Assembly: GCA_036924285.1 (NCBI GenBank)
Contig: JAYKYS010000014.1
Span: forward strand, 1,860,001-1,924,000
Direction of reading: 5' to 3'
Origin: Asterella californica
Lineage: Eukaryota > Streptophyta > Marchantiopsida > Marchantiales > Aytoniaceae
Length of the DNA stretch: 64,000 bases
The position numbers and the translations under genes were made by a program. Below the pieces are notes generated by a model that had not been told where the DNA came from, searched no databases, and was given only the letters and a program-made list of their open reading frames with translations. This document shows positions 11,733 to 21,493 of this stretch, piece after piece (the first letter of the stretch is position 1; each line of letters opens with the position of its first letter).

Positions 11733-11975
11733 TGTTAAAGATAATGTCTAGTCTATAGTCACATCTAATAGTCACATCTATAGTCATCTCTATAGTCACC
11801 TCTATAGGCACATCTACAGTCACATCTCTATGACTAATGACTGACTAGTGACTAACCTCTTGTCCATAGGTTAGAGTATATAACAACCCCCTCTTGAGAG
11901 ATGATGAGTTGACTGATCCCTTTACGGATATATCTTCTACAGTGGAGAGTATTCACTTGGTTTGGTTCTTTGACA
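11733..11975 (+). repeat. 5' LTR of the Copia element
   Basis: This 243-bp LTR matches 16423-16664. It holds a tandem run of about 12-bp units related to AGTCACATCTAT (11756-11830) in the U3 part and a TATA-like GAGTATATAAC at about 11873. The repeats may be enhancer-like; that is inference. Confidence 0.92.
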
Positions 11976-11987
11976 TAGTATCAGAGC
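11976..11987 (+). promoter_or_regulatory. Primer-binding site, initiator-Met tRNA type
   Basis: TAGTATCAGAGC begins at the base after the LTR. It differs at one position from the usual plant Copia site TGGTATCAGAGC. Confidence 0.85.
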
Positions 11988-12435
11988 TTAGGTACGAGCA
12001 TTAGCAAGGAGATTGAGGAACAAGAGAGTGAAAAGAACATAGAGTGAGCACACCACCTTCAATTGAAAAGAGAGAAAGAAGGCGAAAATTTCTGATCAAA
12101 CCATCTTTGACTGCATTTTTGGAGAGGAAGGAGATCAAATTAGACAAATCTGAGAGTGGATTTGGGATATATAAGGCTTTGCCTTTCGACTCCATCCTCT
12201 CGACGGTTCAACTTTTGATCCAAACGGACCTCGTATAAGGAAGTTGCACTTTAGGGAACCCTTGGTCAATGAAACTTTGACTCAGTTTTTGAAGGCCTTA
12301 ACGATCAATTTTGGCGATTCTGAGATTTTTGCCATGCTAGATGAGATTGCAAATGGAAACCGTATAGACACTACTTCCACCTCCACAACCACTTTGGGAA
12401 GTTCCAGATTTTTCTCAGCTACTTTGATTCTATCG

Positions 12436-13334
12436 ATGGCTAACGTTAGTGATAACTTGCTTCATGATCATCATAAGTTAGATAGTACAAACTATCCAAT
12501 ATGGTGTTTTAAAGTTCAAGCCATTTTCCAGAACTACGACTTGTGAGACATAGTGCTATGCGATGAAGAAAGACCTTTTGAATCACCAGCAGCTGTCAAA
12601 GCTTGGAACAAACGAGATCAACAAGCTCTAGCCATCATCAAGATGACTATCAAAGACTCGAAAGTCTTAGATATCTTGGAGGTTAAAACTTCAAAGAAGC
12701 TTGGGATACATTCACCATAAAGCATGAAAGAGCAACTCGGGGCCGGAAGAGAATGCTATGCAGAAAGTTGAATACTTTACAAATGGCTGCAGGCATCTCA
12801 CTCGAAGAACACTTCAATACAGTTAAAGGGTTGGTACAACAACTGAAAAATCTGGGTGGAGGTATAGACGAGGACGACTTGGTGCTGATAGTGCTCCAGA
12901 GCTTACCTGAACCATACGAGCATTTTGTCAAAGCTGTGGATGTACGCAAGGAGCCTGTCACATTCGAAGAACTGCAGACTCTAGCTTTGCAAGAAGCTAT
13001 GAACATCGAGACTAAGTCAACTCAAGCAACTGCCACTAATGATGCTGCTTTCTTCTCCAAGAGGAGAGATCATAAACGTGGTAGACCTCAAGACTTACAA
13101 TCAAAACAGAAGGAGCATTGGGACAACAAGAAAGACAAGTTCAACAAACGAGACTCAGAGGGCAACTCCAACAAACCAAAACCTGAGAACTACAACTACT
13201 CTAAGAAACGTGGTCACTACGCATTTGAGTGCAGGAAGAAGGCGTTTGATCAACGTTCCAACACCAACAACAGAGGTAACTTCGTACAGACATCTGATCA
13301 CAAAGAGAAGTTATCTTCACTGTCATGGACATAG
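12436..13334 (+). pseudogene. Copia gag, broken
   Basis: The reading starts at ATG 12436 with a Copia gag N-terminus (LDSTNYPIWCFKVQAIFQNYD) and stops at 12546. It resumes as an open frame at 12753-13334 with the usual helical UBN2-like gag region (about 193 codons). The nucleocapsid knuckle is degraded: GHYAFEC is kept, but the two leading cysteines are replaced by Tyr and Ser, so zinc binding should be lost. It overlaps the protease frame by about 10 bp. Confidence 0.8.
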
Positions 13335-13744
13335 ATATTCATGACCAACAATGGTGGATTGATTCTGGAGCATCGAATCATATCACATCAAAGAAAGAGT
13401 GGTTTCAAGATTTTCATCCTCTGAATGGACCTGAGATACGACTGGATGATGATAAGGGATATCAAGTCCAAGGGCAAGATAACATCCGTATTAAGCTATC
13501 TTCAGGTCAGATCCGAACCATTGGAGGTGTTTGGTTTGTACCTGGTGTAGTGCATAATCTTTTGAGTGTTGATAAACTTGCTGCAAATGGGTTTCAACTG
13601 TCATTTGATGTACAAGGATGTTCCATTCTCGACCAAGGATCTGTGGTAGCTACAGGGCTAAAGGTTGGTCACTTGTATGAGTTACAAGTCTTATCTTTGG
13701 TAGCTCCAGTTCTGGCTGCTGTAAAAGATAGAAACCAATTATGA
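13325..13744 (+). pseudogene. Copia protease segment
   Basis: The frame has the Copia retropepsin signature WWIDSGASNHIT with an intact D-S-G triplet, followed by the usual hydrophobic GVVHNLLSV region. It ends at a TGA at 13742-13744, at the start of the pre-integrase domain. In working elements this is continuous with gag and integrase; here it stands alone. Confidence 0.8.
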
Positions 13745-15133
13745 CATCTTCGACTTGGACACTTACACTATCAAAATATGCAGAAGTATCATGAGAACTT
13801 GACACTTGGTGTTTCCAAACTCGTCCCTGTAAACACCCCGTGTGAAGTTAGTCTCAGATCTAAACAGACTCGAAGGAAGTTCTTCAAAACTACTGCAACA
13901 CGAGGAACCGAAATCCTTCAGCTGTTACATACAGATATTTGTGGACCTACTGAGACTATTTCGCTTGGAGGTTCTAAGTTCTTTATGCTGGTTGTGGATG
14001 ACTTCTCGAGATACATTTGGGTTTTCTTCTTGTTAAGAAAGTCTGAAGCACTCTCGCATCTTCAACAGCTTGTTAACATGGTGGAAAGACAAACTGGACA
14101 GCTAGTGAAGAGTCTGCGAAGAGTTCACTTCCAAGGCTGCCACAAATATTTTGCTGAGAAGGGGATACTGCTGCAGTTGACTACAGCTTACACGTCTCAG
14201 CAAAATGGAGTGGTTGAAAGAAAGAACAAAACTACCGTGGAGATTACAAGAAGTTTTTTTCTTGAGCAAGATCTTCCAAAAGACCTTTGGGCTGAAGATG
14301 TGAATATTGTGGTCTACCTTCTCAACAGAAGTCCAACAAATGCTGTGAACAACAAAACTCCATTCGAAGCTTTCACAGTGAAGAAACCAGACCTCTCTAA
14401 CCTACTAATTTTTGGATGTAAAGCATATGCTAGAACTCCTCAAAAAATACTCCAAAATTTTGATAATAGATCTCAGATTTGTACATTCATAAGATATCCA
14501 GCAAGAGAAAAAGGATATAGGTTGTTGAGTGCTGCAAGAAAGATCATAATCAGTCGAGATGTAGTGTTTTTAGAGGTCCTTCCATCTCGAAACTCACAAC
14601 ACCATCTTTCTGACCTGCCACCTCTCTCAATCCAAACACCTACTTCAGAGAATCATAACGAAGAAGCTCAAGCTCAACTAGAACCACCACCTACATCACC
14701 TACACAAGTTGAAGTTACTGAATCAAGTCCAACTACAGCAGATTCGCCTCTCATACACCAGACTACTCCAGATTCGAATCTTGCTGCTCAATCAAGGAGA
14801 CCCATCAGAACAAGGAAAGTTCTTGCAAGGCTAGAGGATTATATTCTCATGGCTGAAGCTCAAGGTGATGGAGAAACTATTACATTCGAGGAGGCTTTCA
14901 GTAAAGATCAATGGAGACGTGCTATGGAGGAAGAATATGATGCATTACTCAAAAATGCAACCTGGAGCCTAGTACCTCTTCCAACAAACAGGAAAGCACT
15001 TGGCTGTAAGTGGGTTTATAAGATCAAGAGACATGTGATGAAACTATTGAGAGATACAAGGCTCGCCTTGTTGCAAAAGATTATTTGCAGACTGCAGGAG
15101 AAGATTTTCAAGAGACCTTCACACCTGTGGTAA
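13745..15133 (+). pseudogene. Copia integrase and start of RT
   Basis: After the stop, the pre-integrase HLRLGHLHYQN region runs into an open frame at 13778-15133. The first catalytic aspartate (LLHTDICGP) and the glutamate (QQNGVVERKN) are present. The segment that should carry the middle aspartate (usual context RSDxGxEF) is replaced by unrelated residues near 14105-14150, probably by small indels. The proline-rich linker follows. RT begins (GCKWVYKIK) and then shifts frame at about 15030-15085. Confidence 0.8.
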
Positions 15134-15702
15134 AACTTAACTCCATTCAAGTTCTTTGTGCTCTTGCAAAACTACATGGTTGGAAGTGTTTACAAATAGA
15201 TGTTAAGAATGCATTTCTTAATGGGATTCTTGAAGAAGATATCTACTTGCAGCAACCACCTGGATTTGTTCATAAAGGAGATGAACAATTAGTATGCAAG
15301 CTGCATAAGACATTGTATGACCTCAAACAAGCTCCAAGAGCTTGGTACATAAGAATCGACACCTTCTTGAAGCAGCAAGGCTTCTCTCCTACAAGAGGTG
15401 ATCCAAACTTTTATGTTTTGATTACTTCTCAAGGTATTGTGTTACTGTTACTGTATGTGGATGATCTGATCATATCAGGAAGTAATCAAGGAGGAGTACA
15501 GAAGATTCAGCAAGCTTTGCTACAAGAGTTTGATATGAAGGATCTAGGACTTCTCAACTTTTGCCTTGGAGTTCAATTTCTAGAACACAACGAAATGTTA
15601 TACCTCTCTCAGACAAGATACACAGAAAGTATACTTCAGGATTTTCAGATGGAGAAGTGCAAGCCTACGCCTACTCCTAGGATTATCTCGAAGGAGTGGT
15701 AA
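15085..15702 (+). pseudogene. Copia reverse transcriptase core
   Basis: This 205-codon frame overlaps the end of the integrase frame in a different register. It carries LQIDVKNAFLNG (motif A aspartate) and the Y-V-D-D active site at 15454-15465, both intact. It ends prematurely at 15702, before RNase H. Confidence 0.85.
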
Positions 15703-15771
15703 AGTTCTTCTATTGATGATGAGCTTGCAGATGCAACAGAGTTCAGGAAGCTGATCGGGAAGTTAATTTAC

Positions 15772-16125
15772 TTGGCTGTCACTACAAGACCAGATATTTC
15801 ATATGCAGTCAGCAAACTCAGTCAGAATATGGAGTCTCCCACAATATGCATACGAGAGCAGCAAAGAGAGTTTTACGCTATCTCAGAGGAACTACCAGCT
15901 ATGGGCTCAGATATAGCTCAGATAAGTCACTTGGACTTGTTGGATTTACAGTTGTTGATTGGGCAGGTGATTCTACAGATCGTAAATCAATGTCCGGATT
16001 TGCATTTATGCTGGGAGGAGGTGCCATTACTTGGCAGTGTAAAAAGCAGCCAAGTATTGCTTTATCCTCCTCTGAAGCAGAATATCGTGGCCTGTGTAAT
16101 GCAACACGAGAGGTCATTTGACTAA
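15772..16125 (+). pseudogene. Copia RNase H segment, two frames
   Basis: TTRPDISYAVSKLSQ opens in one frame. RVLRYLRGT, DWAGDSTDRKSMSGF and SSSEAEYR, the Copia RNase H motifs, are read in another frame (15846-16121), so a frameshift lies near 15845. Downstream, 16126-16410 still resembles the RNase H tail but has further stops. Confidence 0.8.
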
Positions 16126-16422
16126 GATGGACGTTGGAGGATTGTAGATGTCAACCAAGACACTCCAACAGTAATCTGCACTGATAGCATGAGTGCAATA
16201 GCATTGGCGAAAAATCCAATGCATCATGCTAGAACAAAGCACATTGAAGTGCAAGTCCACTTCATAAGAGAAAAATAATTTCAGGGGAGATTGTTACTCA
16301 ATGAGTAACAACTGATGACCAAATTACTGATATATTCACCAAGCCTTTGTCTTCAGACAAGTTTCAAAAAAATTGAGACTTGAACTTGGTGTATATTCAG
16401 TACCACTGACATTAAGAAGGGG

Positions 16423-16664
16423 TGTTAAAGATAATGTCTAGTCTATAGTCACATCTAATAGTCACATCTATAGTCATCTTTATAGTCACCTCGATAGACA
16501 CATCTATAGTCACATCTCTATGACTAATGACTGACTAGTGCTAACCTCTTGTCCATAGGTTAGAGTATATAACAATCCCGTATTGGGAGATGATGAGTCG
16601 ACTGATCCCTTTATGGATATATCTTCTACAGTGGAGAGTATTCACTTGGTTTGGTTCTTTGACA
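16423..16664 (+). repeat. 3' LTR of the Copia element
   Basis: It is the direct repeat of 11733-11975, preceded by the purine run AAGAAGGGG (16414-16422). It is followed at once by the target duplication GTTTG. Confidence 0.92.
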
Positions 16665-16669
16665 GTTTG

Positions 16670-17190
16670 GCCGAAGGACATGTCGGAAAGATATTCTCTA
16701 CAACAATCTGGTAAGTTCACGGATGAAACTGGCCTCAGAATTTTCGAGACCAAAAGAGGAACCAAAAAGCTCATCTTTCTTCCCATCTTACATATCTTAG
16801 TCTTAATCTTACATGTCTCTTGAGATCATTTCTCAAGAACTGTGATACGATCTCAACATTCATCCATTCACTTCCAGCATATCACATAGTGATACCAAGT
16901 ATAACAAATCCAATCACCAAAAAGTAACACAATTCACGAAAAAGTAGTGAAAGTACCATGCAATTGACACATATGTCACTAGTACGCTTTAGAAGACTAT
17001 GGTTCTACCACGTCGTCTTGACGGTTTTCCTGGAGTAAGCTGTAAGTTAGTTCTGTCTGAATATGACAACGACTCTTAGGATCCGTATTGAGTTGGATGT
17101 GCCTAGCCCAACTGCATGTAAAGACCGCCTTCAAGTTAAACCACAAGCATTTTTAGCGAGAACTAAGTAAAAACTAGTCCGGCGGGGGCC
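16670..17190 (-). repeat. Right inverted end of the long-TIR-like repeat
   Basis: Read on the minus strand, this matches the window start (36-290) and, further out, the segment at 54955-55160 (GGTCTTTACATG, AGTTGGG, ACATCCAAC and CCAGGAAAA blocks). The same outer block recurs inverted at 31012-31215. It is the right partner of the element whose left end opens the window. Confidence 0.6.
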
Positions 17191-17560
17191 CTTGTGAAAA
17201 TCGTGAAACTCTGTTACGTTTTCAGTTTTGTTTCAAAACAGGCGATCTGGGTATTGAAATGTTCAGTATCAGTAGACCTTCAAAATGTGACTAAGATGAG
17301 ATGAATCTGAGATCAGACGGTTATGAAATGTGCAATTGAAAGTCAAAACACGGTGAGTCACAGAAATGAAATATTCGATTTTTCAAATTTTGAATAGTTC
17401 TTGTATTCAAATTATTTCGCTATAGAGACGATGACAATCCATTACAAGAACGATTTGTACTTGCCGATATGTTTTTCTGGAAACTGAGGTTACATTTACA
17501 ATCACCGTTCGATGTACTTCTCACTGTAATGATATTTATCCTCGTTGAAAAATTTCAAAA
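17191..17560. other. No gene seen
   Basis: This is ordinary-composition sequence with no clear repeat or reading frame. It could be upstream sequence of the transposase gene that follows. Confidence 0.4.
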
Positions 17561-17675
17561 AAATTTACAGGCACGATTTTTCTGACGAGATAAAAGACGC
17601 GACTGCGCGAGGCGAAATAAAAGACTGCGCGAAGGCAAGTAGACGACTGCACGAAGCGACTACGCCTCGCGCAGT

Positions 17676-17823
17676 CGCGCCTCCCTCCTCCTCTGGAGGG
17701 GTTCGCAGAAGGAGAGGGAAGGCTGTCGCGCCTCCCTCCTCCTCTCGAGGGATTCGCGGGAGGAGAGGGAAGGCTACCGCGCCTTCCTCCTCCTCAGGAG
17801 GGATTCGCGGAGGCAGAGGCTGC
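17676..17823 (+). repeat. GC-rich tandem repeat, three 51-bp units
   Basis: Units start at 17676, 17727 and 17778 with CGCGCCTCCCTCCTCCTC and end with GAGGGAAGGCT. The period of 51 is a multiple of three, so all frames stay open and code for APPSSSGG-type repeats. Downstream, ATTGGAGGG recurs several times at 17918-17990. The GC-rich island contrasts with the AT-rich surroundings. I see no evidence that it is translated. Confidence 0.7.
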
Positions 17824-18017
17824 CGGCAGCCTTCCCTCCAATGCCGCGCCTCCCTCCTTCCCATCTCTCCTCCCTCCTCCAGCCCTCCCTCCCTCCTCTC
17901 CTCCCAGCAGCCTTCATCCCCATTGGAGGGAGAAGGCTGCGGTATCCCATTGGAGGGAAAAAGGGTTTCGACCCTCCTTCCATTGGAGGGTCAAAACCCT
18001 CGCATCCCCTAAATCGA

Positions 18018-18399
18018 CTGCCCTTTAGTCTTTTACTTCATTATTTTCTGGTTGTCTGCTCTGTCTTTTTCCCATATTTACTTTTTGTCTGAATCTCGTT
18101 TTATTACTTTCTTGTCTTCTGTAAGATCTATTAGAGTTTTTGTGAGTTATGTTGAAATAGGTGAGACTTGCTGTGATTTATATTTAGGAATATTCATTGA
18201 TATTTTGTAGTTGATTTTTTAATTCTGACGTTGATTTTTTATTTTGTGATATAATGTAGATCTTTAGTCTTTTTGTTTGTTTTTCAGCATTAGATATTTT
18301 TATTTATTATTCAGAAACACTTGGTTACCATCAGGTACTTGTTTGGACCTCTGGACTGATAGGGTAGACCTTTTCTACAGTGTATATTTTGCTAGCGAA
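18018..18399. other. T-rich stretch upstream of the transposase gene
   Basis: This is T-rich on the plus strand with no gene. It looks like a 5' untranslated or intronic stretch leading to the ATG at 18400. Confidence 0.35.
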
Positions 18400-20690
18400 A
18401 TGCCTCCTAGAGTTCATCCTCGGCGGCCTGGAGATCGACACTTACCTAGAGGATGTCCGGAGGTCCCGGGCGAGAAAGTGAGAGTGCCGGAGTCGTTATT
18501 GCTTCGCTATGTGCAGACAATGCGTCTTTTAGGACCAGGTGCAGGTCATACCGCTGTGTTTCATTTTCTTTTCTCAACCGCCGCTGTTCGCATAGATCAG
18601 ATGGCGAGAGAAGCGCAGGGTAGGTTGGACGAACCAGATGTAATTCCAGAGGAGGGTGATCTAGAGGGAGATGTTATTCGGCCGGAGAATACCGAGTTTC
18701 ATGCAGACCCTATCATATTGCGAGCTCTTGACATTGACCATGCTGAGCATCAGGTGCTGTTCAAGTTTAGCTAAATGTTTCTCTTTCAGTTTTTGTATGA
18801 ATGCGAAGTTGTGACATGACTAGAAATTTAATTTATTTGATCACTGATGTAAGAACCTAGACATGATCAGACTTTGTATGGTATTGTCATTTCTAGGATC
18901 GCTTTGTTGCTTCCACATCAAACCCGTCTATGCTAGATTCGGCACTCCTTTTTGAGTCGATCCGTGATTCTCAAGTACCCAACGTCTTAGAGCCATTCAT
19001 ATCAGAGGACATAGCTTCCGCTACACCCGAGGTCTAGAGTTTGGACTTAGCGGTTTACGGGTCTATGTTGTGGGAATTGTGGGAATTTCTAAGTTGATGA
19101 AATTATTCACTCTATTCAAGGTGAGATGTCATCATTATGGGTGTGAGTTGACTTTCGATCCACCGATAGTTTCAAGTATCCATCAGACATACTCCTTGAA
19201 GCTTAGATGTCCACAAGGTCACACGTTTGGATGGAGATCAACTGAGATGGAGATATATCACGGTGTTCCTGATGTCACTCACCGTTTTTATCATGCTGGT
19301 TTGTGCGCCGGATTGGGGTTCGGACAACTAGATAGTTTATGTCGAGAGGTAGGGTTAGCTCCAGTTTCGAGGTCCCATTTCTTTGGATTCCAGAATGAAA
19401 AGGATCGCTTCATAGGATGGATTCAAGCGACACTAGAAAGATGGGCCATGAAGAAGGAGGAGGTCCAATCTGAAGTGCTTGCACAACATTTTCCGGACTT
19501 GAACGAGGCTCCTGTGGGTGGTAAGTGCTCGAGCTTGTGCTTAGTTATGAGGTTTTATTGCTGAAGGATGCAAGTTTTGATGAAGCCATTTTTTAGGAGG
19601 ATCTAACTTAGTTATCGAGTATTTTAGGCAACTTCGTGATGTATGCTGATTTGAGATACGACTCGACTAGGAATGGCTACAATGGGACATGTGCTTTCAT
19701 CTCAGCAAATGACGATAGAGTGATCGAGATGGTGAACATGACTCGAGTAGAGACTGAAAACAACTCGTGGTTGATTGAGGATCGAGCATTTGAGTTGGGT
19801 ATTCAGCGACTCATCTCCAGAGGCATTGTACCAGATGAGGTTGTACATGACGATAAGTCATCAGTTGATGTCATCTTGTCTCGTCATGGGATTGTTAGTC
19901 AGAAGGATCTATGGCACAAGTGCAAGAATGTAATCAAAAAGTTCTTAGTAGAGGTGCAGAATAAGAAGCGTGTACCAGCGGGTGTGGAGGAGGCTGAGGT
20001 TAGGGCTGACCTCGAGCTCCTCACGAAGAGACATTTGGTGTCATGGCTTCGAGATCATGGAGCCTCTATACAAGAGAACAAGCTAGTATTGATACAACGA
20101 GTTGTGGAGATGCGAGGGTTGGCAGATGGAGATCCCATTGCATCTAGACGGTTCATGTATCCTGAGACTCAGACACATGACATAGCTGACAAGTTGAAAG
20201 GGTGGATATACACATGTTGTCAGTTGAATGCGAGGAGGACGATTGGACCTGATGGACGTTATCCGCAAGTTGAAGATGATACATCGGTGTTGGTCATGGA
20301 TATCCGCAATGCTGCAAATCATTGGACGGGAGACCACACACTATGTAGAGATCTACCAGGAGATAGGCCTTGTTGCTCAGTCCCTGATCTGAATCGACCA
20401 GCCTCCGACCAATACTATCAAAGAGGTAAGTTCATAAATCCTTCTAAACTCATTTGGAATGATCATATTTCATGTTCAATGAAATATGTGTTGCTCACAC
20501 TATGAAACTCGCAAACTCGTCCACACACTTGGCTATGGTGCAGTTCCTGACTAGTAACATTACGCCGCCAAAAATGAGATTCTATACTCGAGCACGAGAG
20601 AACTATATGTCAGAGACATTCAACTCTGTCATTAACAAGTTTGCTATGAAGAGAATCCATTATGCTCGAAATGGGTGCAATAATGTAGTA
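18400..20690 (+). pseudogene. DDE-type transposase gene, five exons, probably decayed (Kolobok-like?)
   Basis: Proposed exons are 18400-18753, 18897-19031, 19121-19520, 19628-20425 and about 20500-20690. The first four have GT/AG borders and compatible phases. Exon 3 has a zinc-ribbon-like C-x4-C ... C-x3-H set (CHHYGC, RCPQGH). Exon 4 has YADLRYDSTRNG, VHDDKSSVD, DLWHKCKN, WIYTCC and HWTGDHTLC. Exon 5 has RARENYMSETFNSVINKFAMKRIHY. The order Asp, Asp, Glu suggests a DDE nuclease. A SAP-like helix pair (20008-20120) lies between the second Asp and the Glu. The layout resembles, from memory, animal Kolobok-type transposases; I cannot confirm the superfamily. The exon 5 acceptor is unclear and the C-terminus stops early, so I call it a pseudogene. 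Confidence 0.6.
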
Positions 20691-20829
20691 CTAATCTAGT
20701 TAGGTGTACTAATGTAGTAGGGGCTTGATGGCGCCTTTCCATACGCTTTGCGTCGCTCGTGTACTAATGACCACAGTGTGCTTCCCTTGTGGACAAGTGG
20801 ACACCCGGCCAGAGAAACGGGCCGGGTAC

Positions 20830-20950
20830 CGTCAATCAAGAACAGTGTGCTTTTCACTTCTCAGCACAAAATGGAGGAAGGATGTCTCCACGTGGACGTC
20901 GCTGCTGTCTCTAGAAGGAAAAGCCATACCCTACCAAGTTGCCAACGAGT
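20830..20950 (-). repeat. Diverged copy of the arm-B repeat family
   Basis: TGCTTTTCACTTCTCAG, the CCACGTGG..ACG block and GTCTCTAGAA line up with 31258-31370 and, inverted, with 54810-54920. It is a short, old fragment. Confidence 0.5.
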
Positions 20951-21326
20951 GACCGGTCAGTCTTCGGCAGACCACCGGAGACTGACTAGTTACTGGTTTG
21001 GCGGGTCTCGTTTGGTGCTTTATTGTTTTATAGATGCTTTAATTTGTGCAGAAGTTTACACCTAAGCATCACTAGTTGTTTTCTTGCACAATATTGCCAC
21101 ATCGTTGAACAGATTCTGCAAAGTCTTTATAAAAACATCGATGATGAGCTTATACGCTTCAACTTACGTCACCATCTAGTGATTGTACGAGACTGGGAAG
21201 GATATATTTCACGACCGCAAACAAGGGATAACCTAAGAATCGATCAGTAATTATCATTAATCTTCTCTAATAGTACACAAATTATGTTCTGTGACATCCT
21301 AATCTCCTGAGATTTCTCGTCCATGG
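20951..21326. other. No gene seen
   Basis: I recognise nothing here beyond a short frame at 21023-21250 with no family resemblance. It may be the 3' part of the transposase locus. Confidence 0.3.
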
Positions 21327-21366
21327 GAAAAGAATTCGCGTCAGTTAACTGACGCGAATTCTTTTC
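21327..21366. repeat. 40-bp perfect palindrome
   Basis: Two 20-base arms meet with no spacer at the centre GTTAAC (21344-21349). Every base pairs from G21327 to C21366, and the arms include GAATTCGCGTCA. It lies 128 bp beyond the stop codon of the minus-strand P450 and could form a cruciform or an RNA hairpin in the 3' region. Confidence 0.9.
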
Positions 21367-21493
21367 TTCTGAACGGCTCATTAAATTCTCTGCTCTACCG
21401 GTGCAAATTTATGAGCGTATCTATATAATATATGTCTAGCTGACTGCGTCTCTCAAGTGCATCTGCGAAGCCATGAACACAGGGTTGTGGTTG

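Larger units (their letters stand above)
11733..16664 (+). mobile_element. Ty1/Copia LTR retrotransposon, complete but degenerate
   Basis: The 4.9-kb element has short LTRs (TGTTAAAG...TTTGACA) and a perfect 5-bp duplication GTTTG on both sides. Directly after the 5' LTR comes TAGTATCAGAGC, one mismatch from the complement of initiator-Met tRNA. The order gag, protease, integrase, RT, RNase H identifies Copia. Every domain can be recognised, but the frame is broken many times. By eye the LTRs differ at about 11 of 243 positions, so this insertion is probably older than the Gypsy one. Confidence 0.93.

Noticed and set aside
17545..18012. A 155-codon protein in the GC-rich tract
   Set aside because: The frame is kept open only by the 51-bp repeat on both strands; there is no homology or splice context.
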